From an uncultured Muribaculaceae bacterium (GTDB taxonomy: Bacteria; Bacteroidota; Bacteroidia; Bacteroidales; Muribaculaceae): a stretch of 64,000 nucleotides of DNA. A program made the position numbers and the translations under genes. The stretch covers positions 36,186 to 100,185 of the forward strand of contig CAJTQU010000006.1 of the NCBI GenBank assembly GCA_910578665.1. The letters are read 5' to 3'. Numbering within the stretch: the stretch's first letter is position 1; each line of letters begins with the position of its first letter. The notes under the pieces are model-generated. The model did not search any database, had not been told where the DNA came from, and saw only the letters and a program-made list of their open reading frames with translations. Below are positions 17,572-25,741 of this stretch, piece after piece.

Positions 17572-19440
17572 ATGGAATTAATCAAGCATGAATGCGGCGT
17601 GGCCATGGTACGCCTGTTAAAGCCTCTGGAATATTACCAGAAAAAATACGGCACCTCACTATACGGATTAAACAAGCTGTACCTGCTTATGGAGAAACAG
17701 CATAACCGAGGACAGGAAGGAGCCGGCATAGGATGTGTCAAGCTTGATGTGCCACCAGGCAGCGAGTATATATTCAGAGAGAGAGCGGAGGGAAGCGACG
17801 CCATACAGCAGGTCTTTACCAATGCCCACCATGCCATAGAAAACGCATACAGCCATAACGAGCCTTCGATACCTTTTGTAGGCGAGGCTTATATGGGACA
17901 TCTGCGCTACAGCACGACAGGACGTTCCGGACTGAGTTATGTACACCCGTTCATGCGGCGTAATAACTGGAGTGCGCGCAACATGCTGTTATGTGGAAAT
18001 TTCAACATGACGAATGTAGACGAAATATTCCGTCAAATAACAGCGACAGGCCAGCATCCGCGCATTTATGCAGACACATTCATTCTGCTGGAGCAGCTCG
18101 GGCATGCGCTTGACCGTGAAAACGAGCGGTTATACGGAATACACCATAAAGCCGGAGAAACAGGACTGACACTGGCCGGATCCATAGCACGCGATCTAAA
18201 TGTGGCAAACATGCTCAGGCGTTGCGCCCCCACATGGGACGGAGGCTATGTGATTTGCGGCATTGTCGGCAACGGTGACTTATGGGCTTTACGTGATCCT
18301 CACGGCATACGCCCGGCGTTTTACTATGCAGACGACGAGGTTGTCGTGGTAGCTTCCGAACGTCCCGTCATACAGACCGTCTTCGACCTGCCCACTGACG
18401 CTGTCTGCGAATTATCTCCAGGAGAAGCAATAATTGTAGACCGCGACTGCACATGGCGGCGCGAACAAATACTGCCCGCATTAGAAAACGCGCGATGCTC
18501 GTTTGAACGTATATATTTCTCACGGGGATCTGACGCCGACATATATCGTGAACGCAAAGAACTAGGACGCAGACTAGTCGACCAGGTGCTTAACGCAGTA
18601 GACCATGATATAGACCATACTGTGTTTTCGTTCATCCCCAATACTGCCGAAGTAGCGTTCTACGGCATGATACAGGGCCTCGAAGAATATCTCATAGCAG
18701 ACAAAATAAAGAAGCTGGCAGAAATAAAGGATCCCGGTAAGGAGCAAGAAGCGGTACATAACATCCTATCCCGGCGTATAAGGCAGGAAAAGGTAGCCCT
18801 TAAGGATATCAAGCTGCGCACGTTTATAGCCGAAGGTGCCAGCCGTGACGACCTGGCATCGCATGTATACGACATAACCTACGGCGTAGTGACGCCTGAC
18901 ACAGACTCTCTGGTGGTTATAGACGATTCCATCGTCCGAGGCACTACGTTACGGCAGAGTATAATACGCATTCTCGACAGGCTGCACCCACGCAAAATAG
19001 TAGTGGTAAGCAGTGCGCCGCAGGTGAGGTATCCGGACTGTTACGGTATAGATATGAGCCGCATGGGAGAATTCATAGCATTCAGAGCCGCAATAGAACT
19101 GTTACGTGAACGCGGTATGCAAGATGTGATAGATTCCGTGTACAGGCGCTGCAAAGCACAGGAGCAATATCCTAAGGAGAAGTGTGTAAATTATGTGAAA
19201 GAAATATACGCGCCATTTACCGATGAAGAAATATCGGCAAAAATCGCTGAAATGCTCACGCCTGACGGCATACGCGCCGAGGTGAAAATAGTGTACCAAA
19301 GTCTTAAAGACACCCGTGAAGCCATTCCTGGCCATCCCGGTGACTGGTATTTCAGCGGTGACTATCCCACACCTGGCGGATGCAGGCTGGCAAGCCATGC
19401 ATTTGTAAACTACTATGAGGGCAATATCAATGCACGTTAA
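17572..19440 (+). CDS. purF: amidophosphoribosyltransferase, long Bacteroidota form
   Basis: Catalyses the first committed step of purine synthesis, transferring glutamine-derived ammonia to PRPP. The 622-residue protein is longer than E. coli PurF (505). The class II glutaminase domain begins at C8 after the leader MELIKHE, so the leader must be removed to free the nucleophile, as in PurF enzymes with propeptides. Further glutaminase features are NRGQEGAG and GHLRYSTTGRSG. The phosphoribosyl site is VVIDDSIVRGTTLRQS in the C-terminal half. A long C-terminal extension ends with DWYFSGDYPTPGGCRL. The gene lies 12 bases after smpB and overlaps the U32 gene by 11 bases. A second, short PurF may exist elsewhere in such genomes. 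Confidence 0.88.
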   Translation: MELIKHECGVAMVRLLKPLEYYQKKYGTSLYGLNKLYLLMEKQHNRGQEGAGIGCVKLDVPPGSEYIFRERAEGSDAIQQVFTNAHHAIENAYSHNEPSIPFVGEAYMGHLRYSTTGRSGLSYVHPFMRRNNWSARNMLLCGNFNMTNVDEIFRQITATGQHPRIYADTFILLEQLGHALDRENERLYGIHHKAGETGLTLAGSIARDLNVANMLRRCAPTWDGGYVICGIVGNGDLWALRDPHGIRPAFYYADDEVVVVASERPVIQTVFDLPTDAVCELSPGEAIIVDRDCTWRREQILPALENARCSFERIYFSRGSDADIYRERKELGRRLVDQVLNAVDHDIDHTVFSFIPNTAEVAFYGMIQGLEEYLIADKIKKLAEIKDPGKEQEAVHNILSRRIRQEKVALKDIKLRTFIAEGASRDDLASHVYDITYGVVTPDTDSLVVIDDSIVRGTTLRQSIIRILDRLHPRKIVVVSSAPQVRYPDCYGIDMSRMGEFIAFRAAIELLRERGMQDVIDSVYRRCKAQEQYPKEKCVNYVKEIYAPFTDEEISAKIAEMLTPDGIRAEVKIVYQSLKDTREAIPGHPGDWYFSGDYPTPGGCRLASHAFVNYYEGNINAR

Positions 19441-21265
19441 AGGACCTAGAGCTATTGAACTGCTGTCACCCGCGCGCGATGCTGCAACCGGGATAGCGGC
19501 AATAACACATGGCGCAGATGCCGTGTACATAGGGCCGGCTAAATTCGGCGCACGCTCTGCCGCGGGCAATACCACTGATGACCTGAAACGCCTGGCTGAT
19601 TTCGCCCATCAGTACCGCGCCAAGGTGTATGCCACTGTCAATACCATATTATACGACCACGAACTACGCCAGGCGGAACGTATGATAACAGACCTGTATA
19701 ATGCAGGAATTGATGCCGTAATAGTGCAGGATATGGCTGTGCTGCGCCTGGACATTCCGCCTATAGAACTGCACGCAAGCACACAATGTGACACCCGTAC
19801 ACCGGAAAAAGCACGGTTCCTGCAGGAAGCCGGATTCTCGCAAATCGTACTTGCCAGAGAGATGACGCTGCCCGAGATCTATGATATAACGGCCGCGGTA
19901 GATGTTCCTGTGGAATGCTTCATACACGGCGCTCTGTGCGTAAGCTATTCCGGACGCTGCCATGCCTCTTTCGCAACATGCGGCAGAAGCGCCAACAGAG
20001 GCAGTTGCGCCCAGCTATGCCGATTACCTTACGAGCTGCGTGACGCCCGGGGCAACAAGCTGCATGCCTCATCCCACCTGCTTTCGCTAAAAGATTTCAA
20101 CACCTCGCTTCTGCTTGATGACTTACTCGATGCAGGAGCCTCTTCACTAAAAATAGAAGGAAGGCTCAAGGACACCGAATATGTAAAAAATGTCACGGCT
20201 GCATACAGGCACATACTGGATAAAATAATCTCTGACAACCCTGATAAATACACAAGAAGCTCGACAGGCACTGCCGAATACAGGTTCGACCCAGTTCTCA
20301 GTAAGAGTTTCAACCGCGGCTTCACGCATTATTTCCTGACTGACAGGCAGGCACGTCAAATATCTTCACCTCTTACGCCTAAATCATTAGGCGAACCTAT
20401 AGAAAACAATAGCGTGCTGCATGCCGGTGACGGCCTGTCATTCTTTAACCGAGGCGGAGAGTATGAGGGATTCCGTGTAAACCGTATAGACAGCGGTAAA
20501 ATTATTCCTGCAAAAATGGTTAAGATACCGCGCGGTACACAACTATTCAGGACTTATGACTACCAGTTCGACAGGCAGCTCCGACAGGCTGACAGCGCCA
20601 CAAGAAGGATTGAAATAGATGTAACACTGTATGCTGACCGTGTGTGCGCATCAGACACACGCGGATGCCGTGTGGTAATTCCTTATGCCGGCACGCGAGA
20701 TAAAGCACGCGGCAAAATGGACTACCGCCATATTTTTGAAAAAACAGGATCTAGTATATACCGTCTCAGAAATTTCACACAAGAACTGTCACCCGACATA
20801 TTCATACCGGCCTCGGAATTAACGGCCTTACGCCGTAAATTAATCACCGCGCTTGATGATAATGCGAAATGCACCTGGCATCGCAATCTGAGACGTAAGG
20901 AGAATATTAGTTTCCCTTATCCGCAAGACAAGCTCTCTTACGCGGACAATGTCTCAAACTCACTTGCATATAAATTCTACGCCGACCACTGTGTAGGACA
21001 TATAGAACAGGCTTTGGAATGCGACCATGATTATCGTGAGGCAGGAGCCGGAAAAGTCGTAATGACTACCCGCCACTGCATACTGCGCGAACTCGGCTTA
21101 TGCAAGAAGACAGCAAAGGGTTCTAAAATAAAAGAGCCGCTCTCCATTGTCAACGACAAGGGCGCGGCCTTTATGCTCAGATTTAATTGTAATCGCTGTG
21201 AAATGCAGCTTGTGATGCCTATGGCAGATGATGTGAAACCTAAACGCCGCGGAAGTAGGGATTAA
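19430..21265 (+). CDS. U32-family protein (RlhA/TrhP-like)
   Basis: Member of peptidase family U32, whose characterised bacterial representatives (RlhA, TrhP) are needed for hydroxylation of 23S rRNA or tRNA rather than for proteolysis. The 611-residue protein starts MHVKGPRAIELLSPARD. An ATG 15 bases earlier would add only five residues. The U32 signature appears as ECFIHGALCVSYSGRCHASF (about residues 164-183), followed by the cysteine-rich RGSCAQLCRLPY. The size and the extra C-terminal domain, with a late NCNRCEMQLVMP, are closer to RlhA than to the shorter TrhP. Its start overlaps the purF end by 11 bases. The exact RNA substrate cannot be assigned by eye. Confidence 0.85.
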   Translation: MHVKGPRAIELLSPARDAATGIAAITHGADAVYIGPAKFGARSAAGNTTDDLKRLADFAHQYRAKVYATVNTILYDHELRQAERMITDLYNAGIDAVIVQDMAVLRLDIPPIELHASTQCDTRTPEKARFLQEAGFSQIVLAREMTLPEIYDITAAVDVPVECFIHGALCVSYSGRCHASFATCGRSANRGSCAQLCRLPYELRDARGNKLHASSHLLSLKDFNTSLLLDDLLDAGASSLKIEGRLKDTEYVKNVTAAYRHILDKIISDNPDKYTRSSTGTAEYRFDPVLSKSFNRGFTHYFLTDRQARQISSPLTPKSLGEPIENNSVLHAGDGLSFFNRGGEYEGFRVNRIDSGKIIPAKMVKIPRGTQLFRTYDYQFDRQLRQADSATRRIEIDVTLYADRVCASDTRGCRVVIPYAGTRDKARGKMDYRHIFEKTGSSIYRLRNFTQELSPDIFIPASELTALRRKLITALDDNAKCTWHRNLRRKENISFPYPQDKLSYADNVSNSLAYKFYADHCVGHIEQALECDHDYREAGAGKVVMTTRHCILRELGLCKKTAKGSKIKEPLSIVNDKGAAFMLRFNCNRCEMQLVMPMADDVKPKRRGSRD

Positions 21266-21893
21266 GGCGTTTTTCGTCTCCTATGGTCGAAGCCGGGCCG
21301 TGGCCGGGCAATACCACAGTGTCATTAGGCAGGGTAAATAATTTTTCACGTATGGATTGCAGCAGAATATCGTAGTCTCCTCCAGGCAGATCCGTGCGGC
21401 CGATACTTCCGCAAAACAATGCGTCTCCCGTTATAACGAATGCATCCTTTTCGTCATACAGAGCGATGCTGCCAGGACTATGGCCGGGCACAGTGAGCAC
21501 TTTAAGCTGTCCGTTGCCAATCCTCACTATGTCACCGTTGGTCAAATATGTGCTCACTGGCACGATTTGAGGCGACCTGCGCAAACCGAAACTTTGCGCC
21601 TGCTCCACTAGGCGTACAGCCAGAAAATCATCATTCTTGTTCGCTTCCGGCTTCAATCCGTAGAGCTGGTCTATAAAGTCATTGCCCATGACATGGTCTA
21701 TATGCTGGTGGGTGTTTATCAGATGTACCGGTTTTAGATGCATCGATTCGATAGTCTTCACCAGACGAGAAGTCTCGGTCGTGTCAAACATACCGGGGTC
21801 CACTATTGCGCATTCATGTGTCTCAGGGTCTATGACCACATAAGTGTTAACACAAAAATCATTGAATGACAGGGTTACAACTTTCATAAACAA
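21240..21893 (-). CDS. metallo-beta-lactamase-fold hydrolase (glyoxalase II-like)
   Basis: Binuclear metal hydrolase of 217 residues. The signature is THQHIDH (about 60-66), followed by VPGHSPGSIALYD, the bridging aspartate in ITGDALFCGSIGRTD and a final histidine in VLPGHGP. This pattern is typical of the small YcbL/GloB-like enzymes that hydrolyse thioesters such as S-lactoylglutathione; the true substrate is uncertain. The gene converges on the U32 gene, the coding ends overlapping by 26 bases, and lies 12 bases downstream of rsmG. The start may be the third residue, also a methionine. Confidence 0.88.
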   Translation of the reverse strand: MFMKVVTLSFNDFCVNTYVVIDPETHECAIVDPGMFDTTETSRLVKTIESMHLKPVHLINTHQHIDHVMGNDFIDQLYGLKPEANKNDDFLAVRLVEQAQSFGLRRSPQIVPVSTYLTNGDIVRIGNGQLKVLTVPGHSPGSIALYDEKDAFVITGDALFCGSIGRTDLPGGDYDILLQSIREKLFTLPNDTVVLPGHGPASTIGDEKRLNPYFRGV

Positions 21894-21905
21894 TATCTTT
21901 AAATG

Positions 21906-22538
21906 TTATTTATTCACAGGGGTGTATGTGATACATTTGGTGGAGAAAAACTCATCGTCAGGGAAATATGACAATAGAGGCTCCACTATCGTGATGTTTT
22001 TATACTGCCCGAGTTCATCATCCAGCTCTCCCCCCTTAAGTGTTATAACTCCGTTAGGATAACCATTAAATTGCCGGCCTGAAATGTTCTTACGGCTCAG
22101 ACGCACAAGATCCGGCAGAGGCATTACCGCACGGCTGACAACAAACTGTACCTGCTCCTTGCATTCGGCTATGTCTCCGTGCTGGAAACTTACATTCTCC
22201 AGCCCTATAGCTTCGGCTATAGATGACGCCACCCTAATCTTTTTGCCTATACGGTCTATAAGGTGAAAATGTACCTCAGGAAACATAACGGCCAGTGGCA
22301 AGCCTGGCAAACCGCCTCCGCAACCAAAGTCAAGTACCCTGGTACCGTCGGCAAACCGCATAAAGCGAGCTATCGACAGCGAATGGAGCAGATGGCGAAC
22401 CTCCAGGTTTGCAATATCCTTACGGGATATGACATTGATTTTCTCATTCCACTCGGCATACAGGCCGGTCATTGCGTCCAGACGGTCGCGCTGACACTCA
22501 GTCAGATTAGGGAAATAGTGCAATATTCGGTCTATCAT
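21906..22538 (-). CDS. rsmG: 16S rRNA (guanine-527-N7) methyltransferase
   Basis: SAM-dependent methyltransferase (GidB) modifying G527 of 16S rRNA; in other bacteria its loss gives low-level streptomycin resistance. The 210 residues contain the N-terminal LTECQRDRLDAMTGLYAEWNEKINVISR-type helix region, the SAM loop VLDFGCGGGLPGLPLA (about 69-84) and the catalytic-side VVSRAVMPL motif. It is the third gene of a minus-strand run after lpxA and cdsA, 21 bases from cdsA. Confidence 0.95.
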   Translation of the reverse strand: MIDRILHYFPNLTECQRDRLDAMTGLYAEWNEKINVISRKDIANLEVRHLLHSLSIARFMRFADGTRVLDFGCGGGLPGLPLAVMFPEVHFHLIDRIGKKIRVASSIAEAIGLENVSFQHGDIAECKEQVQFVVSRAVMPLPDLVRLSRKNISGRQFNGYPNGVITLKGGELDDELGQYKNITIVEPLLSYFPDDEFFSTKCITYTPVNK

Positions 22539-22559
22539 AAACTTAAGTCTGTCGCTATA

Positions 22560-23429
22560 TCACACGTTAATATTAAAATTCAACATCATGCATAGCAGCG
22601 TTATTACGCACAGTGCCGGCATCACAAACAGCATCGAATCAATTCTGTCAAGTATGCCTCCGTGGCCGGGAATAAGCCTGCCTGAATCTTTCGCTCCCAC
22701 GCTGCGCTTTATCATTGATTCGAACAGATCTCCAAGAGTGGCAAAGACGCACACTGCGACCGGGACAACCACTGCATAAGACACTATACCCAGATACAAC
22801 GGGCTGCACATCCGTTCGCTCACGCCCGTAAAAGCCAGGACAACTCCGGTGGCAACGCATAAGGCCAGTCCGCCCAGAAATCCCTCCCATGTTTTCTTTG
22901 GTGAAAGACGTTCAAACAGTTTATGTTTTCCGAAACTTTTCCCTACCAGAAACGCCCCTGTGTCATTAAGCCATATAAATATAAATATCAACAGCACGAG
23001 GCCGGCAGAAAACATAGCCAGTATCTGCGCACAAACCAGACCAAGGCCCAGATACATCTGTCCGAAAAGCGAGTAGGCCGTATCTCTGGCTGCATTATCT
23101 GACTTCTGATATAACGAGGCACAAAGGCGGACAATCAGATAAAGCAGATAACATGTACCGACACTAAACACCGGCGCCATATACGGCATTATACCCGAGG
23201 TTGTCAATACCGCCCATGAGGTAAGACAAAGCATACCGAATACATCCAGAGCACATACGGGCGTCGGCTGTCCGTCCCGACCGCATGTCAGGGTATTAAG
23301 TTCAACAATGGCAAATATACCAAATGCCATACATAAAAACATGAATGCCATATTGGTAAAAACCAGTGATCCCACTATAAGTGCCACATATAGTGTACCC
23401 GATATGCCGCGCAGCAATAAATTATTCAT
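22560..23429 (-). CDS. cdsA: phosphatidate cytidylyltransferase
   Basis: Converts phosphatidic acid and CTP to CDP-diacylglycerol, the precursor of phosphatidylethanolamine and anionic lipids, in the inner membrane. The 289-residue protein has about eight hydrophobic segments and the complete family signature SMIKRSVGAKDSG then IPGHGGILDRIDS near the C-terminus, including the metal-binding aspartates. It starts seven bases downstream of lpxA, so outer-membrane lipid A and phospholipid synthesis share a transcript here. Confidence 0.95.
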   Translation of the reverse strand: MNNLLLRGISGTLYVALIVGSLVFTNMAFMFLCMAFGIFAIVELNTLTCGRDGQPTPVCALDVFGMLCLTSWAVLTTSGIMPYMAPVFSVGTCYLLYLIVRLCASLYQKSDNAARDTAYSLFGQMYLGLGLVCAQILAMFSAGLVLLIFIFIWLNDTGAFLVGKSFGKHKLFERLSPKKTWEGFLGGLALCVATGVVLAFTGVSERMCSPLYLGIVSYAVVVPVAVCVFATLGDLFESMIKRSVGAKDSGRLIPGHGGILDRIDSMLFVMPALCVITLLCMMLNFNINV

Positions 23430-23436
23430 CGACAGA

Positions 23437-24234
23437 TCAATATTCGGTAAAATTATGCGAAGCAGCCGCGATACTCATGCCGTGATCCCTTATAAAATTG
23501 AGAATGGCATCACGCTCTTTTGATGGAGCCACATCCTCCTGTATCCTGCGCATGGCATTGAACAATGAGGTTCCGCACTGGTATATATGGCGGTAGCACT
23601 TCGCAATATCGTCTATACGGTCTTCGCACATATTGCCCTTACGCAATATAAAAGCATTGACACCGTAATATGAAATCGGATTATGTGCCATAATGGCATA
23701 GGGAGGCACATGATTATTGATACGGCATCCCCCCTTTACTAAGGCCCATTCGCCCACATGGCATTTCTCATGGACTATAACACCGGATGACAATATTGTA
23801 TAATCCTGGATTTTACAGTCACCGGCAATTTTGACACCGTTACCCACCACGCAATAGTCTCCCACATGCGAATCATGGCCTATGTGGGTCTGAGCCATGA
23901 CATACGAATTATTTCCCACACTTGTGCTGCCCCCTTCGTGGATAGAACGGTTGATTATCACATGCTGGTATATCTTCGTGTTATCGCCTATTATGCAACG
24001 GCCTTTCTCCCCTTTCCAGCGGAAATCCTGAGGATCCGCACCAATCACGCACCCGTCATACACACTGGTGTTTTTGCCTATGACAGTTCCGCCTATTATA
24101 CTGGCGTGAGACATGATATGGCTTCCCTCGCCTATCTCTACATCTTTGTCTATAAACACGAATGCTTCCACTTTTACGTCTTCTGCAAGACGAGCGTCGG
24201 GATGCACATACGCCAAAGGACTGATTACGGCCAT
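23437..24234 (-). CDS. lpxA: UDP-N-acetylglucosamine acyltransferase (LpxA)
   Basis: First enzyme of lipid A synthesis. The 265-residue protein is a left-handed beta-helix built from hexapeptide repeats over the first two-thirds (for example VIGKNTSVYDGCVIG). The substrate loop GADPQDFRWKGE and the catalytic histidine context QTHIGHDSHVGD match LpxA rather than LpxD. The C-terminal helical region is more divergent from E. coli LpxA, so another LpxA paralogue elsewhere cannot be excluded. In Bacteroidota lpxA often sits next to lpxD and lpxC-fabZ. Here it heads a run with cdsA and rsmG instead. Its promoter is at 24282-24312. Confidence 0.85.
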   Translation of the reverse strand: MAVISPLAYVHPDARLAEDVKVEAFVFIDKDVEIGEGSHIMSHASIIGGTVIGKNTSVYDGCVIGADPQDFRWKGEKGRCIIGDNTKIYQHVIINRSIHEGGSTSVGNNSYVMAQTHIGHDSHVGDYCVVGNGVKIAGDCKIQDYTILSSGVIVHEKCHVGEWALVKGGCRINNHVPPYAIMAHNPISYYGVNAFILRKGNMCEDRIDDIAKCYRHIYQCGTSLFNAMRRIQEDVAPSKERDAILNFIRDHGMSIAAASHNFTEY

Positions 24235-24281
24235 AGCAATTGAGTTTTCTTGTTAAACAAATACGCGATGTTTAGGTTTTA

Positions 24282-24312
24282 CAAAATTAATAAATATTAA
24301 TTAAAAAAACAA
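24282..24312 (-). promoter_or_regulatory. Bacteroidota-type promoter for lpxA-cdsA-rsmG
   Basis: On the minus strand, TTG (24310-24312), 20 bases and TAATTTTG (24282-24289) match the consensus, with a predicted start near 24275, about 40 bases before the lpxA ATG. The -33 element lies inside the stem of the upstream terminator at 24308-24345. Confidence 0.7.
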
Positions 24313-24352
24313 CGTCTGTGTGTAAATAATCTCACAGACGTTGTTTTTTATT
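24308..24352 (-). terminator. terminator of the RND efflux operon
   Basis: A perfect 13-base-pair stem (AACAACGTCTGTG at 24308-24320 with its complement at 24333-24345) and a 12-base loop. On the minus strand it is followed by a run of T (complement of 24303-24307); the plus strand also has a T-run at 24344-24349. It lies 23 bases after the stop of the outer-membrane factor gene only if read from the other side, so it more likely shields lpxA and the efflux genes from each other in both directions. Confidence 0.7.
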
Positions 24353-24367
24353 AACTGTTCTTTCCTA

Positions 24368-25741
24368 TCAGCGGCCTCCGCCCAATGCCTGGTAGAGACT
24401 GACCATGGCGCTTACCTGGCTGTGCCAGCTGTTGATTTCGGACAGCTGGGCGCTTAAAAGTCCCTGCTGGGCAGTCAGCACCTCAAGATAAGTAGACTGG
24501 CCCAGAGTAAGCAGCTGCTGCGTATAATCCACTGATTTCTCCAGCTCGTCTATCTGCTTGCCCAACATCTCGGCCTTTCGCACATTCGTACTGTAGGCTA
24601 CAAGCGCGTCACTGACTTCGGCACTGGCGTTCAGTACGGTATATTGGAAATTATTCAGAGCCTGCTGCTGCTGTGCCTTTGCAGCCTCTAGTGTGGCTAT
24701 ATTCTGGCCGCGAGAAAACAGAGGGGCTGTCAGCGAGCCAGCAAGCTGTATAAACCATTTGCCGGGATTGGTAATCAGGCCGCCCACAAGATTGGTGAAG
24801 CCACCTTGGGCGGAAATAACTATCGAGGGATAGAAATTAGCCCTTGCAGAATTTGTAGCATAGTATGCCATAGCGAAACTGTTTTCCGCAGCACGCACAT
24901 CGGGACGGGCTGCCAGATAGCTCATAGGCACGCCGGCCGTAAGCTCGGCAGGAGGCGTAAACTTCATGTCTTTTGTCACCGGCCATGTCTGGGGCAGTGT
25001 GTTAAGCAAGAGCGACATTGTGTTCTGGGCTTCATGGATAGCAGCCTCCAAATCAGGGATGGAAGCCCGTATCGCATAATAGTTCGCGCGTGTCTGCACC
25101 ACCGCTGCCTCGTTCACACGGGCGGCCTGCTTCATCAGCTCCATGCTCTTCACTTGCTCTTCCCATAGATTCGCCGTCTGGTTAGATACCTCAAGCTGCA
25201 TATTCAGCGCAGCTATGGCATAATATGTATTTGCCACGGCACCGATGATCTGCGAGCGTACCGCACACCGGTAGTTCTCGGCCTGCTGCACACCCACCTC
25301 GGCTGCGCGTTTGCGATTGAGTATCTTGCCGAACGCGTCTATCTCCCAGCTGGCAGACAGAGGAAGCGTATAGCTCCAGTTCATATGCGAGCCGCCATAA
25401 GAAGCGGTTCCGCCGTTGGGGGCAAATGCCAGCGAGGGGAAATAACTGAGCTTGGCTCCTTTCAACTGTGCCTGGGCTATTTCTACATTCAGACGCGCAT
25501 TATCCAAATCCTTATTATTGGCAAGGGCTGTGCGTATCAGCGTCTGAAGCTGTGGGTCGGTAAATGTCTGTTCCCAGCCCAGATTGCCCAAGGATGACGA
25601 ATCTACCGGAGCTTCAAGCGCTTTCCTATACTGGTTGATTACCGCATTATCCTCTGGCAGTTCATATTTCTTATAGATGTGGCAGCTGCTAAGTGCAGCC
25701 ACCAACATCGCTGATATGACGATTCTTCCTGTAAGTTTCAT
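24368..25741 (-). CDS. TolC/OprM-family efflux outer-membrane lipoprotein
   Basis: Outer-membrane channel of a tripartite RND pump. The 457-residue precursor has a lipoprotein signal ending LVAALSSC (Cys20). It has two repeated outer-membrane-efflux domains (about 60-240 and 260-450) rich in alanine, glutamine and coiled-coil heptads, for example NLGWEQTFTDPQLQTLI and GQSTYLEVLTAQQGLL, both family hallmarks. Its ATG shares one base with the stop codon of the pump gene (TAATG), so the two are translationally coupled. It is the last gene of the operon. Confidence 0.94.
   Translation of the reverse strand: MKLTGRIVISAMLVAALSSCHIYKKYELPEDNAVINQYRKALEAPVDSSSLGNLGWEQTFTDPQLQTLIRTALANNKDLDNARLNVEIAQAQLKGAKLSYFPSLAFAPNGGTASYGGSHMNWSYTLPLSASWEIDAFGKILNRKRAAEVGVQQAENYRCAVRSQIIGAVANTYYAIAALNMQLEVSNQTANLWEEQVKSMELMKQAARVNEAAVVQTRANYYAIRASIPDLEAAIHEAQNTMSLLLNTLPQTWPVTKDMKFTPPAELTAGVPMSYLAARPDVRAAENSFAMAYYATNSARANFYPSIVISAQGGFTNLVGGLITNPGKWFIQLAGSLTAPLFSRGQNIATLEAAKAQQQQALNNFQYTVLNASAEVSDALVAYSTNVRKAEMLGKQIDELEKSVDYTQQLLTLGQSTYLEVLTAQQGLLSAQLSEINSWHSQVSAMVSLYQALGGGR

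Noticed and set aside
19415..19430. Upstream start of the U32 gene (ATG at 19415)
   Set aside because: It adds only five non-conserved residues and lengthens the overlap with purF from 11 to 26 bases.
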